Assembly (NCBI GenBank): GCA_010279815.1
Contig: QEOQ01000207.1
Coordinates: 1,518,078 to 1,582,077 of the forward strand
DNA: 64,000 nt
Direction of reading: 5' to 3'
From: Brachionus plicatilis
Lineage: Eukaryota; Rotifera; Eurotatoria; Ploima; Brachionidae
How positions within the stretch are numbered: the first letter of the stretch is position 1; each line of letters opens with the position of its first letter. The position numbers and the translations under genes were made by a program. The notes under the pieces are model-generated. The model saw only the letters and a program-made list of their open reading frames with translations, made no database searches and had not been told where the DNA came from. This document shows, one piece after another, positions 36,691-47,618 of this stretch.

Positions 36691-37604
36691 ATTAGATAAA
36701 CATTTTTTAGATATTTATTGATGATTTTTAGTCTAAATAAAGTCTGGCATATGCGAAAATAAAATTGTATTTTTTGATAAATTTTTTCTTAGATACTAAA
36801 ATTCTTTAAACCAAATATGATTAAAGATAATTGACCTAAATAGATCATATAAAAAGCATTCCAACTATGTTCATTAAATAACTCTTAATTATTTACGTTC
36901 CTAAGATGGTATCAAATTTTTAAGTATAATTAGCAGAACTTGAACAACCAAAATCATAAAAAATAAATAAATTAATCTATTCTAATTTAATATCGAATAT
37001 CCAACTCCATTGTGTAATTGCAACCTAGTTATTTTAGTTATTTTTAACTTCTTTTTTTAACTGAACAATCAAATATCTAATCATGTCTAAAGTCTAGTCA
37101 TTTTAACATATCGTTTTAAATTTTCTTTTAATTTTATCTATCCTTTTTTATTTTATTTTTATTTTTTTTATATTTTTTATTCTGAAGGAGCATTAGCTCG
37201 GTACAGATAAAAAAATAAAAGCCAAAATCTTAAAATATAAATAAATTAATCTATTCTAATTTAAAATGCTTGGTATCAATTATTCTTCATCCAAAAAGCA
37301 TCCGTTCTTATGCAAGAGCTTTATTTAAAATAAATTTTCTAAATTGAATATCTTAAGAATAATGAGCTTAAGCTTTACTAAAATTTATTACATCACCAGT
37401 CTTTATTTATTTTGACTCTCTAATGTGCCCCAATTTAACAATATAAGTTATATAAAAAATTTTGAACTATTTCCACTTCTAAATGTGAAATTTTTAACTT
37501 AATTTAAAATTTACTAATCAATTTTTTAATATAAAAATCTTTTTTTTGTGTGACCATCTAATAATTTGGCTAATATTGTTTTTATAGAAAAAAATGGTTA
37601 TTAA

Positions 37605-37725
37605 ATATTAAAGATGGTCAGAATAGTGATGGAAAAACAGCATCCAAAAATCTAACAATTAAGCAAATTCAAAGGAGAAATATAAGAAATATGAGTGGAA
37701 GGAAAAATTTTTGATAATTTGACTT
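37605..37725 (+). pseudogene. Decayed fragment of UFL1 exon 6
   Basis: This stretch aligns by eye with UFL1 exon 6 at about 35680-35790: both carry GTCAGAAT/ATCAGATT, GTGATGGAA/CTGATGGAA, then CCAAAAA.CTAACAATTAAG and, further on, AAGGAAAAATTTTTGATAA. About 110 bases match at roughly three quarters identity, with stops in the UFL1 frame. It lies about 1.8 kb beyond its source and in the same orientation. No intron boundary is included, so it cannot be told whether this came from DNA or RNA, but a local tandem duplication that decayed is simplest. Confidence 0.75.
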
Positions 37726-39146
37726 TTAAAAATTTTTTTTCATAACATGGGACTGAAAAAAAGCGTTTACTTGTAAAACTGCACGGGTGTACGTCCGAAG
37801 AATTTCTGTTTTCAAAAAACAGAAATATAAAATTTTATAAAGTTTATTTTTTACCTTAACTTCTAGAATAATTTTGGCTCTCAATATTTTACCCAACAAA
37901 TTTAATATTATTTTAAACAAATAAAGCTAAAAATAAACTTAATTGAATAAAAAAAAAATTTTTAGCTTCACACTTTTATTAAATAAAGTTAAATTTTTTG
38001 ATTCTTCAATAAAAAAGATAAAAGAATAATATTTTTATTAGCTGAAAATTAATTTTATATTCAACTAATTAATTTCATTTAAAAAGTTTTTAACGTGATG
38101 ATGCCGAAAATTACTTAAATATTCTAGAAATCAAACCGTGGAAAACTTTCGATGAAATGATTTTTTCTGTTAATTCAGTTCGTATTGGGATAAACAGAGA
38201 AAATTGGATACTTAGCACATGCATTTTCTGGTTTTGGTTAAAAAATTTATATTGCTGTCACATGATTGCTTGCTCAATTATTTTTAGTTAATTTTTCTTT
38301 TATTTGCTAATAATTAATTTGGTAAATTTTAACAATATTGACATTGATATGAATCAAATGATAATGATTTAGAAAGCGAAATTCTGAGAAAATACTGAAA
38401 CTGCTAATAAATTATGTGTAAAATTCAACGCTTTAATGAAAAATAAAAAAATGTTATTATTGTCCGAACGGCAGCACAAAAAAAATGATTTTATGTAAAT
38501 TACTTTTTTTATTAATTAATTAAATTTTTTGTTAAATGTTAACAAAAAAAATTTCGGTTTATCTTTTTTTTTTCTGAAAACATATATTCTGTTTATTTTA
38601 ATTATGTTTTGTTTGATTTAATAAATTTATTTTTTGCTGAATAAATTTGTTCATTTTCTATTAAATTTGTTGGGAAATTACAAAATTAGTTATAATAAAA
38701 TGTTACGAGTCTATAATTTTTATTTTTTTAAATTTTTTTATTTTATTAGAAAACCGTCCATGTGACTTTGTTTAATTTTATAATAAATAAATAACAAAAT
38801 GATGCTATTTCTCAATAATAAAAATAACAATTTACTATAAAATTGACAAAGGACAAATATTTTCTTTGAATGGAACATAAATACACTCAAAAAAAAACCC
38901 TAATTTAACGAAAGAAAAACCGGACAAACTTTCAAAAGTTAAAGGAATCAATTCAAAAAAAATTTTTTTCAAATTAAAATAAAATTTTTTCGAGTGGCCA
39001 AATCAAAAATTAAAACAATAATTAAACAAAAAAATTTATTTGTACTAAAATTTTATTTTGAAAAAATAGATATATCATAGAGTAATTTATATTTGTAATT
39101 TTAAATTCATTAAAAGAGTTCAATTAATGAAACTAGAATAGGTTAG

Positions 39147-39419
39147 TTAATGATATAGTAGAAATTCGCAACGATTAGTATCTATTTCGTCGGAGGTTAA
39201 AGTTTTGCAAGTATTTTGAAATTGAACATAACCAAAAAGGTAATCAACTAAAGATAGTAGTTGTTCTGATTGGAATTCGGCTCCATAATCAGTCTGTATT
39301 GAATGAATAGCATTGCATTCGAATGCATTATTCATATTTGGAAAGTGTAAAAATATTACATTTGTTCCAATTTTTAATGTGAGCCAGTATTGTAAATAGT
39401 TCAACTGAATTAATGCCAA
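39147..39419 (-). mobile_element. Integrase-like fragment of a retroelement
   Basis: A 90-codon frame contains SIQTDYGAEFQSEQL, which resembles the second-Asp block of the DDE integrase core (QTDNG.EF) of LTR-type retroelements or Maverick-type transposons. The expected Asn after Asp is Tyr here, and no other integrase, reverse transcriptase or terminal repeat is visible around it. The frame has no convincing start. I read it as a decayed fragment and not as a gene. It could be chance similarity. Confidence 0.35.
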
Positions 39420-40015
39420 TTCATTTAATATTCGGCTGATTTAGCCAATGATCGATTGTGGAATAGAAAATCAAACGATCTCTAAACTCTATGCCCACGA
39501 ACATCTATCTTCGCTGAGTTTATTTATTCTCAATTATAAATTCCAGAATTTAGCATAGACTCCTGATCAATAGGTGCTCGGCAGATAAGATAATTTATTA
39601 TAATCGCTGCTAAGTACTCCCTCTGCTTGGAAATATTCTTCGGCTCTTAGCAATTTGGTTATTCGCTTTTTTTCTATATAAACGAAATCAAACTTTCAGA
39701 AATCATCATTCAAATACAACTAAGAAAATAAAAAATAATTTGCATTTTGAGTTTGATCAAAAGGTAGAATTGATTTGAACTTTTGCGTTGCTCAATTCAG
39801 TTGAACGAACCAAATTGCAGCGTTGTGGTAATTATGATCAAGTTCCACAAAACGCACAAGATAAATCTTACAACATCGTTTTTTTCTTAATGCCAAGCAA
39901 AGAGTAAGATCAGCATATATAAATAATTGAACGCTTTCTTATTCCAAAAGTTTAGTTGCTTTATTATGAATTTAATTGTAGGTAGCTAGGCTCATTCGAG
40001 TTTCATTCCATTATT

Positions 40016-40023
40016 TATAAAAG
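40016..40023 (+). promoter_or_regulatory. TATA box of the long tropomyosin transcript
   Basis: TATAAAAG lies 108 bp upstream of the first tropomyosin ATG, which places a start site near 40045-40050 and leaves a 5' UTR of about 75 nt. Two further TATATAAA words (39675-39682 and 39916-39923) might serve alternative upstream start sites. Strong TATA promoters are usual for muscle structural genes. Confidence 0.55.
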
Positions 40024-40123
40024 CCCGAGCTTTCTTCCATTCTCATTTCTAGTCTAATCTTGATCGTTTATCCATTTTTAGAAGTTTATCTCTTTTTAAA
40101 ACTTAACTCAACCAAAATTCGAA

Positions 40124-43100
40124 ATGGCCACCCCAACTATGGACTCAATCAAAAAGAAAATGCAATCCATGAAGCTCGAGAAGGAGAACGCCATCGACAG
40201 AGCCGACCAAATGGAACAAAAAACCAAGGACTTGGAAGACAAGCTCAAATTGGTATTTGGAAAAAAAAAAAAAAAAAAAAATTTCATTTTTATTTGTTAG
40301 GCCGAGGAAGAGAACAATGGTTTGCTGAAGAGAATCTCTCAATTGGACAACGACTTGGACAAAGCTCAAGAAACACTGGCCGAAGTTAACAACAAGCTTG
40401 AGACTGCCAACAAGGCTTCTGCTGACGTAAGTATTCACCATCTCCAACTTCTGCTGCGCATTCACTGCAAAAAATATTCAAACAAGATAAATATAGGGAA
40501 AAAAATTTTTTTTTTTTTTTTTCTATTGTTTTTATTTGAGAAAAAATAATAAAAAATTAGCATCCGACTGACTAGATCCTGCGCAGATTAGATTCAGACA
40601 TGATTTACTACTGAGAATAAGAAGAAGAAAAATGTTTCATTTAGCCACAGATACAAAAAAAAAGATATGATTACTATCTGTGTAAGTTGATATTGTTTCC
40701 TCTTATTTCGACGAATTCACACAGTTTCTTTTGATTATGTGATATCTGAGATGCTTAGATAAACAAAGCTGGCATATAAGTAGCATTCGAAAAGTCTGCT
40801 ACTTGTCTATTGCGTTTCTTGCTGCTTCCTCGAGCTAATTTTAACTTTTTTTAATTTCTTGTTCCTTGTTAAGCTCCATGATTTAAAATTGTAATTCATA
40901 ATTTATTAATTTTTTGGTTGGTAATCTTGTTTCGAGCTTATTTATTTATGTTGCGTTATGTTTCAAAATTTTGTCACTCTTAGCAAAATTTGACTTTGAA
41001 GTCACGTAAGGCTAGCGCCACAAAAAATCAAATAATTCCTGATTTGAAAAAATTTAGACTCAAAAAAAAAAAAAAAAAAAAAACACAAAAAAACATGCTT
41101 GGTTAAGTGGTTAAGTAGATATTTGGTTTTTTTTGGTCAAATGGCATCGAACAACAACAACAGCGAACACAACCAAATTGACGAGCTGCTGCAAACCGGC
41201 CAAATTTCCAACGCTGTCGAGTTCTACAACTATTTTAAGAACAAGTCGGGCGGCCACAGCGAGCAGCCGGCACCGCCCGCCATACCCACCTCATCCTCAC
41301 TGTCTTCCATATGCTCGTACTCGGGCAAGCGAGGCAAAAAGAGCAAGCCGAACCCGCTGAGCGAGTACGCCTCATTGCTCAATGTGCCAGTGCAGAGCCA
41401 TCCAAGGCCGAGGTTCAAAAAAGCCTGCTCGTCAAACAGCCTGGCCGTGTACGCCAACGCGAGCCTGTCGCCTGCCCTCTCCGTGTCCAGCTTGTCCAGC
41501 TGTCACTTCAGCGCGTACGCGCCCAGACGCTCCACCATCTACGACGAGTACATCATGGACCAAGCAAGCAGTGGGCCTCAGTTTGCCAGTGAGCCAGCAT
41601 CGTCCATGTTTCTCAAGTCGGCAACCAGCTACTACCAAAAGTACAAGCAGCAGCAGTCGATCAAGTCGACCAATGGCTATGACGACACAGAAATGGACAA
41701 GCGCAAGGAGGAGGCCGTCAACCGCATCATTCGAAACGAAAGAATTAAAGAAATCCGCATGAAAATGTACGAGTATGAGCTGCTCAAGGAGTACCAAAAT
41801 TTGAATGTGAATCAGGCGGCCACTGTTGAGTCAAGGTCGTTGGACGACTTTGGTTCGCTCAACGAGAACTTAAGTGAAGACGGCCTAGACGAGTCCAAGC
41901 AAGTGTACAAGACAAACAGCTACTTTAGCAGGACTTATGGTACCGCTACTGTTTATGACGAGTACAAAGACAATGATGATGATGATGATGATGGGGATGG
42001 TGATAATGATGGTGATGGTGATGAGGAGGATTATGAAAGTGGCATTGAGGACGATGAGATGTTTAGGCAGAAAAAGAAAAAAATTAATTTGTACAGTGGC
42101 GGAATTTGTTTCGCGCCAAATCAGTCCAGATTTCAGCTTAAAATTTCAATTATTAGCGCTGAAGTTAAGAATATAATTAATGTTCTCAAGCAGGTCTGAA
42201 TTTTTGTGTCCATTTTTTTTTTTTTTTTTTATTTATTTTCAGAGCCGATTCAAAATGAACTCATTTGAGAGGGGAAAAAAAAAAAAAAAAAAAAAAAATT
42301 GTAAGACAGGCGTTGAGACTGTAGTGAAAAATGTTCACTTGCAATTTGCACGCAAATGCTCACGCTTCAAATTTTCATATTGAACAAGAAAAAAAAAATG
42401 TAAAAATTAAAAAAGTTGATTTATTGCGCCCTCAGTTCTGATATTATAATAATTTATATGCTGCACAAAGCTCGGACGAATTTAAATCTAAGATGAACTT
42501 GTCTATTAGCATTTCCCCCTCTTGCATCCTCTTTTTTTGTTTCGTTTGCTTCATACCATTATTATTATTATTATTATTATAATAAAATTCAAAATCAAAT
42601 TTCAAATTAAAAAAGAGGTTCATCATGCAAGTCTCATTTTTTATTATTTCTCAACAACAACAAAAATAATTTCTTGCTAGTTGTCGTTATCTGTTTATTC
42701 AAGTTTTCTCGTGACTATCAGGGCCATTATTAATAATTTTTTGTATCTTTCTCTCTCTCTCTCTTAGACTAAAAATTAGGCGGCTTTTTGTCAAATAATT
42801 TATTTGTTCAATTCCAATCGACACTTTTTGCACTACTCTTTTTTTGAATTTGAAACCATGTCGTCTGTGAATCGTTTGGGCATCTCGCGGCCCTCCAATG
42901 GCGAATTGAGCGGCGCCAATGGGCTTTCGGTGCAGGGCTCGACCATTCTGGACACGCTCAAGAAAAAAATGAGCCAGCTCAAGGAAGAGCTTGAAGTGTC
43001 CAAGGACGAGCTGGAAAAAAATAGGCTCTCGCTTGACGAGGAAAAAAAGCGCCGAGAATGTGTAAGTTTTGAATCGGAAGCAGAATTAGCAGCAGCGCCA

Positions 43101-45503
43101 CCTCAAACCACCTTAAAAATATTTTTAAAAAAAAGCTCAGCATTTTGTTAACATTTTTTCATTTTTGTTTAGGCCGAGTTGGAAGTGTCCGCTTTGCAAA
43201 GACGGGTCCAATTGATCGAGGATGATTTGGAAAAGACCGACGAGCGTCTTACCCAGGCCACCACCAAGCTCAACGAGGCCTCTCAGGCTGCTGACGAAAG
43301 CGAAAGGTACACACGCCACATTAACTAACTCTTTCTAGTTGCACTAGTTTTTTATCAGTATTATTTTACTCTTTAACAACATAATTTAACTCTAGGGTCC
43401 GTAAGCTAATGGAGACTAGACTTAACCATGATAGCGATAAGGTAGAGCTGTTAGAAAGGCAACTAAGAGAGGCTAAAGAACTAGCCGCCGAATCTGACAG
43501 AAAATACGAAGAAGTATTTTAAAAAAAACTATTTTGTCCACGACAAAACACCAATTTAGGCTTTTGAGTGTGCTAATGAATGAGTGATTTAACTTTTTAA
43601 TTTTAACTATTAATCAGACAACGTAAATCGCTGGAGGCCCGAAGCATGGTCGATGATGAGCGCATAGCTACATTGGAGAAACAATTGGCCGAGGCTCAAA
43701 TCATTGCCGAAGATGCCGACAGAAGATATGATGAGGTAGGACAAGAAGAATTTTTTTTTTTTTTTTTTTATTTTATTTAATTTAATTTAATTTAAAAAAA
43801 AAGGTTGCTCGTCGTTTGGCCATCATGGAAGTTGACTTGGAAAGAGCTGAGGATAGAGCCGAGGCTGCCGAAGCGTAAGTATTCGTGTGCCAACTTTCTG
43901 TCTCTTGAGCAAATAATGACCATGAACAAGGATGTAAATATTTGAGTGCTTGTGTGACAATTTTTTTTGTTTGAAATTTTTTAGAATTTTTTTTTTTGTT
44001 GCTTAATTAAAATTGGTGTTTTGTCTTGCTTTTTTTTGTCGAATGCATGACTAATTTTGCTAACAGGTATCAAGAAAATTGGTTGTCCTAGAGTCGAGTG
44101 TTGAACGATCGGAAGACCGAGCGGGTCATTCCCAGCAGTGAGTGTTGTGCCAAATGATAATGAATTTATATTGCATGGTGTTTTCTTTTTTTTAGTAAAA
44201 TAGACAAATTAGAAGAAGAACTGCGCTTGCTAAATAATGTCCTAAAAACCTATGAACACAACGAACAAAAGGTAATTAATTAACCACTGGTGTCATTATA
44301 TGTTCGGGATAAATTTCTATACTGCCTTATTTTACTTTAACACTTTATTTCTTCTAGTAAAATCCTCGAGCTAGAAGAGGAACTGAAGGTCGTCGGTAAC
44401 AACATGAAATCTCTTGAAGTTTCCGAACAAGAGGTGAACTCATTGTTTTATTTAGAGTGTTAAAGCATGGGCTTTTAAATAGATAGGAAATATTTGCAAA
44501 AAAATTGCATGACAACTTTTTTGGTTGACTTGGCATCAAAAAGAAAATATTTTCAAAAATTTTTTATTCAAGGCTATTCAAAGAGAAGAAAGCTACGAAG
44601 AACAAATCAGAGACTTGTCTCACCGTCTTAAAGATGTAAGCCAATTTGTTAAAATGACAATTTTTTTTAAGGCATAAATCAATGGCAGTTGAACTAAAAA
44701 ATGTTATTTAAAAAAAAAAAAAAAATCACTGTCATTCGATTAAAATCAGCTCTTTAAGAACAATAATTATTTAAATTCTATGATATCTTAGGCCGAACAA
44801 AGAGCTGATTTGGGTGAGCGCACCATGGCCAAATTACAAAAAGAGGTCGACAGATTGGAAGGTAATTTACTCAAAAACACTTTAGTTATCTGTTTAGTTT
44901 TTGAGTTTTATTGCATGTTCCTTTTTTGTTTTGGCAAATATACCAAGTTTTAAGAGCTATTTAGATAAAGAGTTTTTAATTTTAAATTTAGGCTGATAAC
45001 CGAGCTGATCATTCAGCGCGGCGAGTTGTAAAACTCGAAAAAGATATCGAAAAACTAGAAGGTACTTGCTTGTCTCTAATAGCTCTAAAAGCTCAATCTA
45101 AATCACTTATCTCTACTAAATTTTTTAATCATACTTTTATTTAAAATTACTAACTCTTAATGCTTGTTTGTTTGAGTGTTTAACTTTTTTTGTTGCATGG
45201 TTTGTAGATGAACTAGCCGAAGAACGAAACAAGACTCGGGGCCTGCAAAACGAAATGGAAAAATGCATCGCTGACTTACAGTCAATGTAGCCTGATACCT
45301 TTTTTCGAACAATTTAAATTTTTTTTTGTTTATCTAAAATTGTTTGTATTTGTATTTGATCTAGTTTATTAAATATTTGCCCTTAATGTCTTTAAAATGA
45401 TTAACCATTTTCTTAAATAGACGAATTATTGGCCGAAAAGGAAAAATACAAAAACATCAGCGAAGAATTGGACCAAACACTCAACGAATTACAAGGTTAT
45501 TAA
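40124..45503 (+). CDS. TPM: Tropomyosin gene, long and short isoforms
   Basis: Coiled-coil dimer that lies along actin filaments, regulating muscle contraction and the cytoskeleton. Exons: 1a 40124-40252, 2a 40301-40426, alternative first coding exon 1b 42858-43061, common 3 43173-43306, 4a 43396-43513 or 4b 43618-43735, 5a 43804-43874 or 5b 44067-44137, 6a 44196-44271 or 6b 44358-44433, common 7 44573-44635, 8a 44792-44861 or 8b 44992-45061, 9a 45208-45290 or 9b 45421-45503. Members of each pair have equal length (118, 71, 76, 70, 83) and equal phase. The long form is 284 aa when counted from the second ATG (40139, [20 protein letters not shown]), the invariant family length; the first ATG adds MATPT. 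Hallmarks: [57 protein letters not shown]-termini are DLQSM (9a) and ELQGY (9b). 1b starts a short form, as in fly and worm. Confidence 0.97.
41141..42383 (+). CDS. Unrecognised protein nested in tropomyosin intron, or alternative tropomyosin N-terminus
   Basis: A 351-codon frame starting [20 protein letters not shown] (41141-42193) in DNA far richer in G+C than the surroundings. It ends at CAG|GTCTGA. A 49-nt intron with a strong pyrimidine tract and TTTTCAG (42194-42242) joins in phase to 42243-42383, ending in [12 protein letters not shown] and a stop, for 397 aa in all. Parts: an N-terminal polar region, a Ser-rich segment (about 50-170) with repeated Tyr-Ala-Ser words, a helical basic stretch [20 protein letters not shown] (about 190-230), an Asp/Gly run coded by a GAT repeat (about 280-300), and a lysine run from 24 consecutive A bases. 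I recognise no domain. The phase-0 donor could also splice to tropomyosin exon 3, giving a hybrid like the atypical long-headed fly Tm1 isoform; the short intron makes an independent nested gene more likely. Confidence 0.7.
42384..42857. promoter_or_regulatory. Region upstream of tropomyosin exon 1b
   Basis: This should hold the internal promoter for the short tropomyosin isoforms. It contains a TTA trinucleotide run (about 42558-42581) and a CT-repeat ending in TCTCTCTTAG (42749-42768). The latter is a very good 3' splice site and could mean that exon 1b has an upstream non-coding exon, or is trans-spliced. Confidence 0.4.
43396..43735 (+). other. TPM: Mutually exclusive tropomyosin exons 4a and 4b
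   Basis: 4a (43396-43513) reads [20 protein letters not shown] and ends SDRKYEE; 4b (43618-43735) reads [20 protein letters not shown] and ends ADRRYDE. Each is 118 nt and enters after AG of exon 3 (phase 2), so only one can be used without a frame change. The gap between them is 104 nt. 4b is nearer to the common protostome muscle sequence. Confidence 0.9.
43804..44433 (+). other. TPM: Mutually exclusive tropomyosin exons 5a/5b and 6a/6b
   Basis: 5a ([20 protein letters not shown]) and 5b ([20 protein letters not shown]) are both 71 nt; 6a ([20 protein letters not shown]) and 6b ([20 protein letters not shown]) are both 76 nt, each beginning with a T that completes the codon. 6b matches the widely conserved muscle version, while 6a ([17 protein letters not shown]) is unusual. 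Order along the gene is 5a, 5b, 6a, 6b. Confidence 0.9.
44792..45503 (+). other. TPM: Mutually exclusive tropomyosin exons 8a/8b and terminal exons 9a/9b
   Basis: 8a ([20 protein letters not shown]) and 8b ([20 protein letters not shown]) are 70 nt each. The terminal exons 9a ([20 protein letters not shown], ending DLQSM) and 9b ([20 protein letters not shown], ending ELQGY) have coding parts of 83 nt each. The C-terminal exon sets the head-to-tail overlap and troponin binding in other animals; 9b resembles the muscle type. Confidence 0.9.
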
Positions 45504-46318
45504 ACCAAATGCCTATCTACATCTACACATTAGAAACTACCAAATATTTCACGCTTATTTATTTTATCATCAAACTCTTTTATTCAAAAATATTGTTTGA
45601 AAAATTAAATTATTTTTTTTGAATCTAAAATCAATGAAGTTCTTCTCTTTATTTTTTTGTATCATCAAAAACACTTAGAATTAGTCATTTTTATTTTTAT
45701 TTGGAAACGAATACACGTAGTTAATTAAACAAAATTTCTGAATAATACCGCAAAAGCCAGCAAAGAATTTGTATTTCTCAATTGGTTTCGATCGTACAAT
45801 TTTTGCTGATACCAATTTTGCCAAGAAATATAATTTTGTGTTTTAAATTAATTAAAATAATTAAATTTTTTTAAAAATTATTCAAATAAATTTAATAATA
45901 AAAAGAAAAATATTTTATTTTCACAACTTCATCAATTGTATCCTCAAATATCTGAGCAAATTTTTTCTTTTTTCATTTTAAATTGAAGGCTTTAAAGAAA
46001 TTTTTTTAATAAAAATAAAAATGACAATCAAAACATTTTTTTATTTGAACCCTATGCTACTTAATAAATCGATAAAACCCTTTTCTCAATTAGAATTTAA
46101 TCATTTATTTTCATTGAGGAAAAGAATCAACTTCTCTTAAAAAAAAACATAATGAGGCGAACACCATTAATTTTTTAAAGAATTTATGGACTAATTAGAA
46201 AATTTAATAAGTTTATTCAAATTAATTTAAAAAAAAATTTTGTTAAAAATTTATTTTGAAATATTAATTAAAGACAAACATTAATTTTAGAAAATTGACT
46301 TAAAGGAATCATTATTTT
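45504..46318. other. Tropomyosin 3' UTR and intergenic DNA
   Basis: AT-rich sequence between tropomyosin exon 9b and the convergent cysteine-rich peptide gene. The first part should be the 9b 3' UTR. No other gene or repeat is visible. Confidence 0.5.
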
Positions 46319-46740
46319 TTAACTTTTAAGATATGGTCTATCATTGGGAGATTCTGGATAAATACAGAGACATTCACTGGGAAAAATTGGAAATATGCAA
46401 TATGATCTTGTTAGAATACTCATACTAAAAAAAAATAGAATTTTGTTTGAATGTAATTTTATTTAGAATAATGAAAATTACCATTGCATTTTACCGCAGC
46501 AGATAGGTCCATATGAATTACATGTCGAAATTTGTTCTAAACATCGACCAGAATTATACGGTATCTAGTTAAAAAATTAATTATTAAAAAAATAGTAGGA
46601 CAAAATTATTTTTTTTATTATCAGATCAATCTAAATTAGAATAAAAAACTTACATTTAATGAATTCGAAGGTTTACAAACTAATAATAAAACCAAAGATA
46701 AAATGAGAATTCTTTCAAATTTTATTTCAATCATATGCAT
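46319..46740 (-). CDS. Small secreted cysteine-rich peptide (knottin-like)
   Basis: Three exons on the minus strand: 46740-46654, 46564-46482, 46424-46319; 91 aa; introns 89 and 57 nt with good gt..ag ends and consistent phases (0, then 2). Exon 1 is a signal peptide: a charged start (MHMIEIKFER), a hydrophobic core (ILILSLVLLLVC) and a cleavage region near PSNSLN. The mature part carries eight cysteines. The first six are spaced C-x6-C-x6-CC-x4-C-x8-C, the classic inhibitor-cystine-knot order, followed by C-x-C. Knottins occur as defence peptides, enzyme or channel inhibitors, and hormones, so the role is open. I see no propeptide or dibasic site. One alternative donor in exon 2 gives an early stop; the chosen one adds another cysteine exactly at the junction. 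Confidence 0.7.
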
Positions 46741-47618
46741 TTTAAAAATAACTTTATCTAAATGTATTAATTAGTTTAAGATAAATACATTAATAAAATT
46801 ATTGTGCTTCTTTTAATTGACAAATTATTCTTGAATAAGGTTTATCTAATTTTTATTTAAAGCAAAATGTGAATCACTTAATAAATATTTCTTTGGCGTA
46901 ATTTCAATTTAAAATGGATTTTTTTTTAATTTTTTTATTTACATGCTAAAAAGATCAAATCTCAAAATAAAATCTGTAATTCTATTAAATATTAAATTTT
47001 TTTCAAGAAAAATTAAATTATATGATAAAAATTAGAATAACTAAGATGTATCTAAGATATCCTTTTAAAGGATAAATAATTCTATTAAAATGATATTTAG
47101 GTATCAAAATATTCATGGTTACTGAATTTACTATTTAATAAATAAATCAAAATTCAATCAAATGTATCGCTTTTTGTTGAGAAATAAAAAATACTGAAAA
47201 TAAAGCCTTTATCATAAAAATTTCGTTTTATTTTTTAAAAATTATATTCAATTGCTAATTTGTCTTAATTTACTCAAAAGCTTAGAGAAAAAAGTGCCTC
47301 TTTAGCCAATCGATCTTACGAATCTAATAGATCAAAAAAATTAATAATTTTTTTTAGTAATAAAAATATTTAATTATTTATAAAAACGATTAAATTGCTC
47401 GATTTTTTCAAATTAAAAACATTAATAACTGCAAATTAAGAATATCCAAACTACTTTACTTTTTCTATAAATATATATCAATTTGAATTTTTAAGACAAT
47501 TTTTAAATTAATCCAATTTTTTATTCACTAACCATTAAAAAGATTATTTATATTACATCAAAAAAAAAAAACTTTTATTTAATTCTAAGTTTTAAAAACA
47601 AAAAATTTCAAATTTTTC
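46741..47618. other. Intergenic region
   Basis: 878 bp of AT-rich DNA between the cysteine-rich peptide gene and the 3' end of RBM8A (both minus strand). It holds the RBM8A 3' UTR and the promoter of the peptide gene. No further feature is visible. Confidence 0.5.

Larger units (their letters stand above)
36691..40123. other. Intergenic region upstream of tropomyosin
   Basis: About 3.4 kb. It includes the UFL1 3' UTR, a 45-bp direct repeat (AAATAAATTAATCTATTCTA at about 36963 and 37241), a decayed UFL1 fragment, a stop-bounded frame without ATG at about 38094-38297 that I cannot identify, an integrase-like fragment (39147-39419) and the tropomyosin promoter region (39670-40123), which is less AT-rich than the rest. 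Confidence 0.6.

Noticed and set aside
37183..37215. Second hammerhead-like phrase CTGAAGGAGCATTAGCTCGG
   Set aside because: It has a small hairpin and resembles 30828-30850, but lacks the GAAA box; probably only a shared repeat fragment.
38094..38297. 67-codon stop-bounded frame
   Set aside because: No ATG start, no splice partners and no recognisable motif, though its text is less repetitive than most noise frames.
41230..41797. Several overlapping frames on both strands in the 41-kb block
   Set aside because: Shadows of the GC-richer real frame 41141-42193; their amino acid text is Arg/Pro/Ser noise.
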